This document shows, in pieces, positions 41,724 to 50,791 of a stretch of 64,000 nt of DNA (position 1 is the stretch's first letter; each line of letters starts with the position of its first letter). The DNA lies in the NCBI GenBank assembly GCA_902785605.1, contig CACZZL010000005.1:1-64000 (forward strand), given 5' to 3'. The DNA is from an uncultured Bacteroidales bacterium. GTDB lineage: Bacteria; Bacteroidota; Bacteroidia; Bacteroidales; Paludibacteraceae. The position numbers were made by a program, and so were the translations under genes. The notes beneath the pieces are model-generated. The model was not told where the DNA came from and did no database searches. It saw only the letters and a list, made by a program, of their open reading frames with translations.

Positions 41724-42995
41724 CAGGTAGAAACCTAAACCTGCTGCTACAAATTCCACTTTGGTCAAATGAGCTTTCATCACCGCGTGTACAAACAGGT
41801 GGTGGGGTAGTCTGTAGCGAACTGCGATCTGGGTATAGAGCCAGCCGTCCGGGTAACCTGCACTGCCGGCATTAAGCAGGTCGTAGGGGTAGAAGATCCC
41901 TTTATTGGCCAGGTTTCCGTTTTTCCATAAATCATCATGCGCCGCCTCGTCTTTGATGGAGACTTCGCGGTTCTTGACCGGGTCGTACAGATAGACGCCG
42001 AAGTGGAAACCAGCCGTGAAGTGTCCCATCACAAACTCCGGCTGCACACTCACACCGATACGCCAGCAGTCGGCTTGCGTAGCGCCCGTGAGATAGGTTT
42101 TGCCGAACGCCGTCTGACGGTCGTAATAGGCTCCATCGTAGAACACATCCACACCGCCTCCGAGACGGAAGATACGATGGGCCCGCCAATAGGCGGCTAC
42201 TTGGATCTCGGAGCAGAAGAAGGTCTGCCGGTCCCGGTAATAGACCTGTCGCGCCGCACCGGACCATGCGAACTCGATCTCGCACTTCTTCGCCCTTAGT
42301 TTCTCCAGGCTGTACTCCTTGGTCGGGCGCTCCTGTCCCGGCTCAGAGCTGTCCGTAGGACGGTAGCGTACACTCAGTTCGCCGCCGAAGATGTTATAAC
42401 CCGAGTTGGGTTGACGGATAGAGCCGTTGCTCATATGATACCAACCGGCAGCCAAACCGAGCGTCCAGCCGTTTCGGATGGGGAAGTTAAAGTACAGTTC
42501 TTCCGGGAAATAGTAATTGAACACCGAGCCGACCGACTGGTTGATGTTATCCGCCTGCAGTACGTTGTACTGCTGCTCCGGTGTGGCGGTGTTGTAATAG
42601 GTCTTGGTCAGCAGCGCAATTCCGACACCGGGACGAATACCGAGTTCGAAATGCGGGCTCTTGTAGAACGGGATGTCTGCGAATGCGTACGGCGCAATCG
42701 CATGACCCATCAGGTCCTTGCTTCCGCTCTTGGTGCAGTCGATCTTCCAATAACTGAGCGCCACACCCACACGGGCACGGTTCCACTCCCGCATACTTTG
42801 CCAATTCGGGGCAAAACTGACGGCGAAATTGGCACCCGCAGACGGTCCGACCCATTCTCCCTTGTGCCCTGCGGTAGCATCGACCTTGCCATCCGGCATG
42901 ATCATACCAGCACGCATCGAGAAACGGTAGTCGATATTCGCTGCTGAGGCCTGCAAAAAAGCCGCCAATACTATGAGCAAAACAGTCCTTTTCAT
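41721..42995 (-). CDS. PagL-like lipid A deacylase (acyloxyacyl hydrolase family)
   Basis: 424 residues from ATG 42995; the 47 codons upstream cross the divergent promoters. Signal peptide LIVLAAFLQASA, then a beta-barrel. WYHMSNGSIRQPNSGYNIFG followed by GGELSVRY carries the His-x-Ser and Glu of the PagL triad. PagL removes a 3-O acyl chain from lipid A in the outer membrane. The protein is longer than PagL (about 170), with extra barrel strands on the C-terminal side. Confidence 0.8.
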   Translation of the reverse strand: MKRTVLLIVLAAFLQASAANIDYRFSMRAGMIMPDGKVDATAGHKGEWVGPSAGANFAVSFAPNWQSMREWNRARVGVALSYWKIDCTKSGSKDLMGHAIAPYAFADIPFYKSPHFELGIRPGVGIALLTKTYYNTATPEQQYNVLQADNINQSVGSVFNYYFPEELYFNFPIRNGWTLGLAAGWYHMSNGSIRQPNSGYNIFGGELSVRYRPTDSSEPGQERPTKEYSLEKLRAKKCEIEFAWSGAARQVYYRDRQTFFCSEIQVAAYWRAHRIFRLGGGVDVFYDGAYYDRQTAFGKTYLTGATQADCWRIGVSVQPEFVMGHFTAGFHFGVYLYDPVKNREVSIKDEAAHDDLWKNGNLANKGIFYPYDLLNAGSAGYPDGWLYTQIAVRYRLPHHLFVHAVMKAHLTKVEFVAAGLGFYL

Positions 42996-43006
42996 TTTTT
43001 CGGCTG

Positions 43007-43037
43007 CAAAGATACGATTTTTTTTGCATATGTCAAA
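43007..43037 (-). promoter_or_regulatory. Promoter of the PagL-like gene
   Basis: TATCTTTG (43014-43007) and TTTG (43037-43034), 19-bp spacer. The ATG is 12 nt after the -7 box. Confidence 0.75.
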
Positions 43038-43054
43038 ATTTTTTTGTAATTTTG
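43023..43054 (+). promoter_or_regulatory. murC promoter
   Basis: TTTG at 43023 and TAATTTTG at 43047, 20-bp spacer. It overlaps the opposite promoter by 15 bp. Confidence 0.8.
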
Positions 43055-43077
43055 TGCCCGATTTGTATTTTATAACG

Positions 43078-44496
43078 ATGATTAAGCAGAGTGACATACA
43101 AAATATCTTTTTCCTGGGTGTCGGCGGCATCGGCATGAGTGCCCTTGCGCGCTATTTCCATCATTGCGGCTACGCTGTAGCCGGATACGACCGGACCCCT
43201 TCGGATCTGACGCACGAGCTGGAGCAAGAAGGCATATGTGTTACCTTCGAAGACGATCCTTCCTCTTTCATCCTTCATTTTTCATCTTTCAACCCTCAAC
43301 ACACCTTAGTTGTTCGCACCCCGGCTGTGCCGGAAGACAGTGCGCTGTACACGTACTTGCGTGAGCAGAACTACGACATCCGCAAGCGTGCGGAGGTGTT
43401 GGGCTTGGTGACGCGCCAGATGAAAGCACTCTGCGTAGCCGGTACGCACGGTAAGACGACGACCAGCACGATGCTGGCCCACCTGTTGTATCAGTCGGAG
43501 ATCGGCACGAACGCGTTCTTGGGCGGTATTAGCGTCAACTACGGCACGAACCTGCTGTTGCAGAAAGACAGCAACGTCGTGGTGATTGAAGCGGACGAAT
43601 ACGACCGCTCGTTCCATCACCTGACCCCGTACATGTCCATTGTGACGGCGGTTGATCCTGACCATCTGGATATTTACGGCACCCCGGAAGCGTACCGCGA
43701 AGCGTTTGCACACTACACGAGCCTCATCACCGGAGCACTGGTGATGAAACACGGCATCGATCTGCAGCCGCGCCTTAAGAAAGGGGTCCAGTGCTACACC
43801 TATGGTGTAGAGGCGAATGGCGAAAGGGTAGAGGCTAATGCTCCCGATTTCTATGCGGACAATATTCAGGTGACGAAGGGGCAGATCTACTTTGATTTTC
43901 ACACCCCGACTGAGGTGCTCAAAGAGTTGAAATTGGGTGTGCCGGTGTGGGTGAACATCGAGAACGCGGTGGCAGCGATGTCGGTGGCATGGTTGAACGG
44001 CGTGAAAGCCGATGAACTGCGTCGGGGAATCGCTTCGTTCAAAGGGGTGCATAGGCGCTTCAATATCCATATCAACACGCCCAAGTTGGCGTACATAGAC
44101 GACTATGCGCATCATCCGCAGGAGATAGCGACAGCGATTGATTCGATCCGTAAACTCTATCCCGAACGGCGTCTGATTGGTGTGTTCCAACCGCACTTGT
44201 ATACTCGTACGCGTGATTTCGCACCCGAGTTCGCCCAGGTGCTGGGTACGTTGGACGAGTGTGTGCTGCTGCCGATCTATCCGGCACGCGAACTGCCCAT
44301 CCCGGGTGTGACAAGCCAGATGCTTATAACGGCGAATGGCGAAGGGAAAGAGGCTAAAGTGGTGGAGAAGCAAGACCTGATTGATGAACTCAAGAGACGG
44401 ATTGCGAACAGTCCGACTCCGGTAGTGATCCTGACGGTAGGAGCCGGTGATATAGATCGGCTCGTGCCGCAAATAACAAAAGCATTGAAGAAATGA
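43078..44496 (+). CDS. murC: UDP-N-acetylmuramate--L-alanine ligase
   Basis: 472 residues from ATG 43078; the upstream extension crosses the promoter. N-domain IFFLGVGGIGMSALA, ATP loop VAGTHGKTTTS, VIEADEYDRS, DYAHHPQEI and the C-terminal domain. It adds the first amino acid of the peptidoglycan stem in the cytoplasm. Three word-derived segments are in frame: SSFILHFSSFNPQH in the N-domain, GVEANGERVEANAPD in the central domain and TANGEGKEAKVVEK near the C-terminus. First gene of murC-ftsQ-ftsA-ftsZ. Confidence 0.95.
   Translation: MIKQSDIQNIFFLGVGGIGMSALARYFHHCGYAVAGYDRTPSDLTHELEQEGICVTFEDDPSSFILHFSSFNPQHTLVVRTPAVPEDSALYTYLREQNYDIRKRAEVLGLVTRQMKALCVAGTHGKTTTSTMLAHLLYQSEIGTNAFLGGISVNYGTNLLLQKDSNVVVIEADEYDRSFHHLTPYMSIVTAVDPDHLDIYGTPEAYREAFAHYTSLITGALVMKHGIDLQPRLKKGVQCYTYGVEANGERVEANAPDFYADNIQVTKGQIYFDFHTPTEVLKELKLGVPVWVNIENAVAAMSVAWLNGVKADELRRGIASFKGVHRRFNIHINTPKLAYIDDYAHHPQEIATAIDSIRKLYPERRLIGVFQPHLYTRTRDFAPEFAQVLGTLDECVLLPIYPARELPIPGVTSQMLITANGEGKEAKVVEKQDLIDELKRRIANSPTPVVILTVGAGDIDRLVPQITKALKK
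43262..43300 (+). repeat. TTTCATC word array inside murC
   Basis: Five TTTCATC/CTTCATT/TTTCAAC units, in frame (SFILHFSSFNPQ). Confidence 0.85.
43806..43839 (+). repeat. GGCGAAAGGGTAGAGGC word inside murC
   Basis: Encodes EANGERVEAN; shared with rng and menG. Confidence 0.85.
44329..44360 (+). repeat. GGCGAATGGCGAAGGG word inside murC
   Basis: Second copy of this word type in murC, encoding TANGEGKEAKV. Confidence 0.75.
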
Positions 44497-45239
44497 GTAG
44501 AACAGCGGTCATCGTATGGAAATCCATTGGCGTTAGCGTGGTGGCTATTCTGCTGATCGGAGCGGTGGTGTGGGGTTATGTGATGTCCCCGGCTGCCGAG
44601 CCCTGCCGGTCCATGCACTATGAGATCCAGAATGCCTCGGACCGCTTGTACCTGACGGAAGAAGAACTGAACAAGATGCTGCAGACGGAGGATATCTATC
44701 CCGTCGGTCGGCCGCAGAACCGTATCTCGTTGTACCGCATCGAGTCCGCTGTGGCGCATCACCCGATGGTTCGTACGGCGGAGTGTTACATCACCCCGCG
44801 ATTTGAGGTCAAGGTGCGTCTGACGCAGCGCGTACCGCTGTTGCATGTGCAGACAGTCGGGGAGAACTATTTCATAGATACCGACCGTAAGGTGTTGCCG
44901 TACCGCTCGTCGATACAGGACAACGTGCTCAGAGTGACCGGCACGGTCGGCACACAGTTCGCGTCCGAGCAGTTGGGAGATTTTGCCGAATGGCTTCAGT
45001 CCAACCGCTACTGGCGCAAACGGATTCATCATCTCCAGGTGCAGTCTCCGCATATGATCTATATCCACCTCAATGATCCGGAGCAGCCGCGTATTGTGCT
45101 GGGTGACATGCAGGGACATGAACAGAAACTGGCGAAGCTGCGCACGTTCCTGGAGAACAACGAGGAGGCGACACAAGACAAACATTATACCGAATATGAC
45201 ATCCGTTTTGAGGGACAAGTCATCGGTCGAAATCTATAA
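44493..45239 (+). CDS. ftsQ: Cell division protein FtsQ
   Basis: 248 residues: short cytoplasmic start, one membrane segment (about 10-30), then a periplasmic POTRA-like part (RIESAVAHHPMVRTAECYIT) and beta domain. It links early and late divisome proteins. Overlaps murC by 4 nt and precedes ftsA, the usual order. Confidence 0.9.
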   Translation: MSRTAVIVWKSIGVSVVAILLIGAVVWGYVMSPAAEPCRSMHYEIQNASDRLYLTEEELNKMLQTEDIYPVGRPQNRISLYRIESAVAHHPMVRTAECYITPRFEVKVRLTQRVPLLHVQTVGENYFIDTDRKVLPYRSSIQDNVLRVTGTVGTQFASEQLGDFAEWLQSNRYWRKRIHHLQVQSPHMIYIHLNDPEQPRIVLGDMQGHEQKLAKLRTFLENNEEATQDKHYTEYDIRFEGQVIGRNL

Positions 45240-45263
45240 ACCTAAACATTAACAATTACAACA

Positions 45264-46547
45264 ATGACAAGAAGACAAACACGAACAGCAGACTCACTTC
45301 CCTTGGTCGCAATCGACATGGGCAGTGACAGCGTACGCGCGATGGCTGCCCGACGAATCGCGCCGGACCTGTTTCAGGTGCTCGGTGTGGAGGAGCGTCC
45401 GCAGAAGTATGGAAACGTGTGCGTAGAGCAAGGTATCATCACGCAATCGAGTAATGCCGGATACGTCATAGCCGAGGTGCTCAAACTGCTCGCGAACCGA
45501 ATCGGAGAAGACGAACTGCCGACGGCCTTTCTGTCCATCGGCGGACAGTCGATGCAGATCGTAGCCGTGCATTCACGTCGCGACCAGGCGCGTAAGAAAG
45601 AGATCAGTCAGGCCTTACTGGACGAGATGGAACAGGAGTGCAAGGAGAAGATCGAGCTGCGCAATCCCGAAGTGGCAGTCCTCGGACTCGTTCCTTCCTT
45701 CTTCAAACTGGACGGAGTGGAGCAGGATGATATCCCGTCTCCGGAGCAACGTGCTGCGCTGGTAGAGGCACATTACATTGCTTTCTACGGCCGTAAGGCG
45801 ATTGATCAGCAGCTGCAGAAATCGTTCTCGCAGGCAGGTCGTAGTATCGAGCACGCGTTTGTGCGTCCCGAGTGTCTGCTATCGGCTTTTGCTACCTCAG
45901 ACGGCAATCATGTGCTGATGAACGGCTGTGCCGTGATTGACTTTGGCGCGCAGACAACGAGCCTCACGGTGTACAAAGGCGGACAATATCTGATCAACAA
46001 AGTGGTGCCTAAAGGCGGCTATCACATCACCCGCATGTTAGAGCAGCAGGGGATGACCTTTGCGACGGCGGAGGTGCTGAAGAAGAAGTTCGGCTTCGCA
46101 TCTCCCGACTTGATTTCCAAACCCGTGCGTCTGCGTGTACCGGCAGCCCCGGAGATAGGCGGTGACATGGTGATAACGACCACGGAACTGGCAGAGGCGA
46201 TTGAACTCAAACTCCAAGAGATACTCGCACCGCTGCTCGAAGAACTGAAGAAAGTGGAAGCACGGGTGCCGACTCTGTACATCACCGGAGGCGGTAGTAT
46301 GTTGCAAGGAATGGCGGAGTACATTCAATCGCAGACCTCGCTCAATGTGCAGTACGGTTCGCACAACCTGCTGCTGCACCGCGATACGGACGATGCGTAT
46401 CTATCGCCTAAGTACACCTCCCTCGTCGGTACGATTCTACTCGGACAGGACTACCGCGACAATCATAAGAACCAACTGGTGCGCAAGCCCGGGTTCTTCG
46501 ACAGAGTCAAAGAGAGTACGCTCGATATGTTTATCGATCAACAATAA
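45264..46547 (+). CDS. ftsA: Cell division protein FtsA
   Basis: 427 residues. Actin-fold ATPase with phosphate 1 VAIDMGSDSVRAMAA, INGCAVIDFGAQTTSLTVY-type phosphate 2 and adenosine loop YITGGGSML. C-terminal amphipathic helix FDRVKESTLDMF should bind the membrane. It anchors FtsZ. Confidence 0.94.
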   Translation: MTRRQTRTADSLPLVAIDMGSDSVRAMAARRIAPDLFQVLGVEERPQKYGNVCVEQGIITQSSNAGYVIAEVLKLLANRIGEDELPTAFLSIGGQSMQIVAVHSRRDQARKKEISQALLDEMEQECKEKIELRNPEVAVLGLVPSFFKLDGVEQDDIPSPEQRAALVEAHYIAFYGRKAIDQQLQKSFSQAGRSIEHAFVRPECLLSAFATSDGNHVLMNGCAVIDFGAQTTSLTVYKGGQYLINKVVPKGGYHITRMLEQQGMTFATAEVLKKKFGFASPDLISKPVRLRVPAAPEIGGDMVITTTELAEAIELKLQEILAPLLEELKKVEARVPTLYITGGGSMLQGMAEYIQSQTSLNVQYGSHNLLLHRDTDDAYLSPKYTSLVGTILLGQDYRDNHKNQLVRKPGFFDRVKESTLDMFIDQQ

Positions 46548-46583
46548 ACCATTAAACTAAACTTCAAACAAAACAACACAATT

Positions 46584-47834
46584 ATGGAAGACGAATTATT
46601 AACCCTGCCTTTGGAAGGCTTGACAGAAGATAGTATTATCAAAGTGATCGGTGTCGGCGGCGGTGGCTGCAACGCGGTCAACTACATGCACCGTCAGGGA
46701 CTGAAGGATGTCTCTTTCCTCGTTTGTAACACCGACCGCCAGGTACTCGTCAAATCGTCCGTACCGAGTAAGTTGCAGTTAGGCCCGGGCTTGGGTGCCG
46801 GTGGCAATCCTGAGACCGCACGTCAGTACGCAGAGGAGAGCCGTGAGCATATCCGCGAAGCACTCAACGACGGCACGCAGATGCTGTTCCTGGCAGCAGG
46901 CATGGGCGGTGGTACCGGTACCGGTGCTTCCTCGGTAGTTGCCGAAGTGGCGCAGGAGATGGGTATTCTGACCGTAGGTATCGTGACCATTCCGTTCGCG
47001 TTTGAGGGTAAGAAGAAGATTGAGAAAGCAATGACCGGTGTGGCTCGTCTGGCGAAGCATGTGGATGCACTGCTCATCATCAACAACGAGAAACTCAAAC
47101 AGATCTATCCGGAGCTCAACCTGCTCAATGCGTTCAGTAAGTCGGACGACGTGGTAGCGAACGCTGCCCGTGCGATTGCAGAGATCATCACCGTACCGGG
47201 TTACATTAACACCGATTTCGCGGACGTGCGCAACACGCTCCGTAAGGGTGGTGTGGCCATCATGAACATCGGTCGCGCTTCCGGTGAGCACCGAATCACC
47301 AACGCCATCAACGATGCCCTCAATTCACCGCTCGTGAACACCAACGATGTGCACGGCGCTGAGCGTATCCTGCTGCAGTTCTACTGCTCGACCGAGCACG
47401 CGATCGTGATGGAGGAGATTGATCAGATCAATGATTTCGTGCAAGAGGTAGGCGATGATATCGAGGTACAGTGGGGTGCGTCCATCGACGAGACACTCGG
47501 TGAGGAAGTGCGCGTCACCGTCATTGCGACCGGGTACAAAGTGGACGGTCTGCCTTCGGAGGATGAAGAAGAAGGTAAGAAAACGATCTCTGAGGCGATT
47601 GAGGCCAATTATCCGCAGCAACAACCCAAACCCATGGAGGATGAAAAAGCGACGCTCATTGACCTGAGCGACACCCTGCGTGAGGAAGGTGTACCGACTC
47701 CTGTTCAACCGCGTGAGCGTGCCGCTTCGACCGATGTGGACGAGGTGACCATCACTGTGGAGGAAGAGACGCAGCCGGTGGAGACTCCGAAAGAGGAGCA
47801 CCACAGCCCGTTTGCATGGATTCGTAGAAAATAA
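46584..47834 (+). CDS. ftsZ: Cell division GTPase FtsZ
   Basis: 416 residues. GVGGGGCNAVNYM, the tubulin signature GGGTGTGAS, and T7 loop residues near NTDFADVR. An acidic linker follows and a C-terminal peptide PFAWIRRK that fits the FtsA-binding tail. Forms the division ring. The stop overlaps the next start by one base. Confidence 0.97.
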   Translation: MEDELLTLPLEGLTEDSIIKVIGVGGGGCNAVNYMHRQGLKDVSFLVCNTDRQVLVKSSVPSKLQLGPGLGAGGNPETARQYAEESREHIREALNDGTQMLFLAAGMGGGTGTGASSVVAEVAQEMGILTVGIVTIPFAFEGKKKIEKAMTGVARLAKHVDALLIINNEKLKQIYPELNLLNAFSKSDDVVANAARAIAEIITVPGYINTDFADVRNTLRKGGVAIMNIGRASGEHRITNAINDALNSPLVNTNDVHGAERILLQFYCSTEHAIVMEEIDQINDFVQEVGDDIEVQWGASIDETLGEEVRVTVIATGYKVDGLPSEDEEEGKKTISEAIEANYPQQQPKPMEDEKATLIDLSDTLREEGVPTPVQPRERAASTDVDEVTITVEEETQPVETPKEEHHSPFAWIRRK

Positions 47835-48787
47835 TGAATAAACTTATGGATAGGGAAATGAATTTTTGGGACCTTTGCGTGGCATTGAGCCGTGCATTGT
47901 GTCGTGGCTGTCAGTGGTTTTGGCAAGTGTTGCTGCATATGGTGCGGCTCACACTCCGATACTGGTGGCTGGTGATCACCTTGGTCGTGTTGGCGCTGGG
48001 CGCTGCGTTCTATATCGCACGATTTGAGAATCTGACGTACAAAGTGAATGCGGTGGTCATGCTCAACGGTGCGACGATTCCGCAGTTTGAGCAGGCATTT
48101 GCGCCGCTTCGCTCCGGTATTCTGCTGCCGGACGATGCCGAGATATCGCAGTACGTACACAAGCGGATTGCCGGTGGTTTTAGTACCTACCGTGTGATTG
48201 ACTGCAAGAATGACGGCACTGCGGATATGATTGATTTCAAAGGAAGCATCTCTCCTACCGACACACTCCGTGTGCCGATGCAGGACCGTCTGTGTCTGCA
48301 GTTCCGCGTCAAAGTGCGTGATATGCGCTTTGTGCCGCATATCGAGCAGGCGCTGATGGACTACCTGAATAGTAATATCGCTTTGCAGCAGGCTTATCCG
48401 TCGTATGTGGAGGACTTGCGTGAAGAGGTAGCGTTCCATCACCGTCAAGCGGTCAAACTGGATAGCCTGACCAGCAGCTATTACTTCGCCGCAGGCCAGC
48501 CGGCTGTATCGATGCAGAACGGACTGAACGTAACCGGAGAACGTCGTATTCGCCTGTTCCTGAATGAGATCTACAAGCAGCAGGAACATACGCGCCAAGC
48601 AGACTACCGCATACAGTTAGCGACTGCACCGGTGGTGTTGGAGAATCACTTTGCTGTTGATCCCAAACCCTTGTACAGTCGCCGTCAGTGTATGATGGTC
48701 TTTGGTTTGTTCGCTTGGGTGATTGGCTGTGCAATCGCACAACTGATCGAGAAACGTAAAGCTATTTGCGCTTGGTTGAAGAAATAA
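47834..48787 (+). CDS. Wzz-like two-membrane-segment protein
   Basis: 317 residues: membrane segments at about 38-60 and 283-303 enclosing a periplasmic alpha/beta domain (YKVNAVVMLNGATIP), the plan of chain-length determinants such as Wzz. No tyrosine kinase domain. It is translationally coupled to ftsZ, an uncommon neighbour. Two later ATGs (codons 5 and 9) are possible starts. Convergent overlap of 26 bp with DedA. Confidence 0.6.
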   Translation: MNKLMDREMNFWDLCVALSRALCRGCQWFWQVLLHMVRLTLRYWWLVITLVVLALGAAFYIARFENLTYKVNAVVMLNGATIPQFEQAFAPLRSGILLPDDAEISQYVHKRIAGGFSTYRVIDCKNDGTADMIDFKGSISPTDTLRVPMQDRLCLQFRVKVRDMRFVPHIEQALMDYLNSNIALQQAYPSYVEDLREEVAFHHRQAVKLDSLTSSYYFAAGQPAVSMQNGLNVTGERRIRLFLNEIYKQQEHTRQADYRIQLATAPVVLENHFAVDPKPLYSRRQCMMVFGLFAWVIGCAIAQLIEKRKAICAWLKK

Positions 48788-49415
48788 TTCGCTTCACAAT
48801 AAAATATACGGCTACCAAGCCGACCAGAATCAGTATAGCCACGCTCAGCTCGTGGCTATATTCTTTGATGCGGTCCATCTGACCGTGTGCCACGTAACCT
48901 AAAGCAGCCAGGATACAGTTCCAAATGAATGCGCCTAAGAATGTCCACCACAGGAACGCACCGAAATGCATCTTGCTCAATCCTGCCGGAATAGAGATGA
49001 GTTGGCGAATACCGGGAATGAAACGACCGATGAACGTAGATACGTTTCCTTTCTCACGGAAATACTCCTCGGCCCGTTGTATCTTCTCGCTCGACAGCAG
49101 ACACAGGTGTCCCACTCTCGAGTCCGCAAACTTATAAATTATCGGCCTGCCGAGCCAAGCTGCCAGACCGTAATTGATGATGGCACCGATCATCGCGCCC
49201 AGCGTACCGGCCAAGACGATAAACAGCACATCAATCGGGTAAGTGCCCGTCACATAGAGTGTGCTCTCCGGCTGACCCGCTACGAACGCAGCAGGTGGGA
49301 TGACTACCTCACTCGGAAAAGGAATGAACGAAGACTCGACCGCCATCAACGCAGTAATCGACGCATAGTTCATATGCGCCGAATACCACGTGATCAGTTC
49401 GTCAATGAGTGTCAT
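48762..49415 (-). CDS. DedA/VTT family membrane protein
   Basis: 217 residues. ESSFIPFPSEVVIPPAAF, then GRFIPGIRQLISIPAGL with the conserved Arg and Pro, and five membrane segments. DedA proteins flip undecaprenyl phosphate or related lipids. Its ATG abuts the stop of the NhaD gene (TAAATG), so the two form an operon. Confidence 0.9.
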   Translation of the reverse strand: MTLIDELITWYSAHMNYASITALMAVESSFIPFPSEVVIPPAAFVAGQPESTLYVTGTYPIDVLFIVLAGTLGAMIGAIINYGLAAWLGRPIIYKFADSRVGHLCLLSSEKIQRAEEYFREKGNVSTFIGRFIPGIRQLISIPAGLSKMHFGAFLWWTFLGAFIWNCILAALGYVAHGQMDRIKEYSHELSVAILILVGLVAVYFIVKRIISSTKRK

Positions 49416-50768
49416 TTAGATGAATAACAATTGAACGATGATGTAAACCGGCAAGAGGACGATCAAGCTGAACTTAATCATGTAGCCGAAGAACGACGGC
49501 ATCGAGATACCTTCTTGCTCTGCAATCGCTTTGACCATGAAGTTAGGTCCATTACCGATATAGGTCAGGGCACCAAAGAACACAGCACCCATCGAGATGG
49601 CTTTCATGAACTCCGGAGCGATTCCTGCTATAGCAGTCACACCGTCAGCAACCGGCAGGGTAGTAGCCGTTGCATGGAACACCATAGCGGTAGGCGCGTT
49701 GTCCAGGAATGCACTCAGCGCACCGGTGCAGTAAACGAATTGCCAAGCCTTGTGAACCGGCAGCGGGTTCTGCTGAAGGAACATAAGAGCCGGGGTCATG
49801 GTAGCGAAGATACCGAGGAACACACAAGCGACCTCCATGATAGGTACCCAGGAGTAGTTGTTGCTTACACGCACCACTTTCTTGGTTGTCAACCACGAAC
49901 CGGCGATGATAAGAATGAATACCCACTCACGGATGAGCTTGACATAGAACGGCATATGGTGCGTTGCTTCTTCGATAGCCTCAGGCGAAGCACCTTTCTC
50001 TACGAAGCCGAACCATTGCGCGAAATTAGCCTGGGTGAGGAACATGGTGCTTGCGATCACGCACAGCAGCCAGAAGATGTTGACCAGACCGGTGATACGC
50101 ATCTTACGCTCCTCACGGATATCGGCACGGATGTTCTGCAGCGGCTCTTTCTTGTAGAAATAGAGATCTACCAGGTAGTAGATACCCAGCAACAGGAGAC
50201 CGGTAGCGGCCCATTCGGGCAGCATGTTCTGCATCCACCACGTGAACGGAGTGCCCTTCTGGAACAGCAGGAACAAAGGAGGATCACCCAGCGGAGAGAG
50301 CAGACCGCCGCAGTTAGCGACGATCGCAATGAAGAAGAGCACCGTGTGCACTTTGTACTTACGCTGCGAGACGGTCGAGAGCAACAGACGAATCAGCAAC
50401 ATCGCTGCACCTGTTGTTCCCATGAACGATGCCAGCACCCAGCCGATAGCCATGATGATGGTGTTGGTCAACGGAGTGGCTTTCAAGTCACCTCGAATAC
50501 AAATACCGCCGGTCGTTACGAACAACGCCATCAGCAGTAAAATAAACGGTACGTAGTCGTACACCATCTGGTGAATCAGGTCATGGCTCAAGCCGTGCAG
50601 ACACAGCCAAATACCTACCGGAACACCGAGAAGGAGCGAAACGTACAACTTGTGTGTGTTATGCTCCCACCACTCACCTACGTGCGGGATAAGCGGCAGT
50701 ACTGCGATACACAGCAGCATCACCACAAAGGGAATGAGCATCCACCAATTGTTGAAGTTTTCAAACAT
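49416..50768 (-). CDS. nhaD: NhaD-type sodium:proton antiporter
   Basis: 450 residues, about 12 membrane segments. Motifs GDPPLFLLFQ, DNAPTAMVFHA and GNGPNFMVKAIA are those of NhaD in the ion-transporter superfamily. Exports Na+ or Li+ for H+. Cotranscribed with DedA. Confidence 0.9.
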   Translation of the reverse strand: MFENFNNWWMLIPFVVMLLCIAVLPLIPHVGEWWEHNTHKLYVSLLLGVPVGIWLCLHGLSHDLIHQMVYDYVPFILLLMALFVTTGGICIRGDLKATPLTNTIIMAIGWVLASFMGTTGAAMLLIRLLLSTVSQRKYKVHTVLFFIAIVANCGGLLSPLGDPPLFLLFQKGTPFTWWMQNMLPEWAATGLLLLGIYYLVDLYFYKKEPLQNIRADIREERKMRITGLVNIFWLLCVIASTMFLTQANFAQWFGFVEKGASPEAIEEATHHMPFYVKLIREWVFILIIAGSWLTTKKVVRVSNNYSWVPIMEVACVFLGIFATMTPALMFLQQNPLPVHKAWQFVYCTGALSAFLDNAPTAMVFHATATTLPVADGVTAIAGIAPEFMKAISMGAVFFGALTYIGNGPNFMVKAIAEQEGISMPSFFGYMIKFSLIVLLPVYIIVQLLFI

Positions 50769-50791
50769 ACTATTGTTAATTTAAAATAGGG

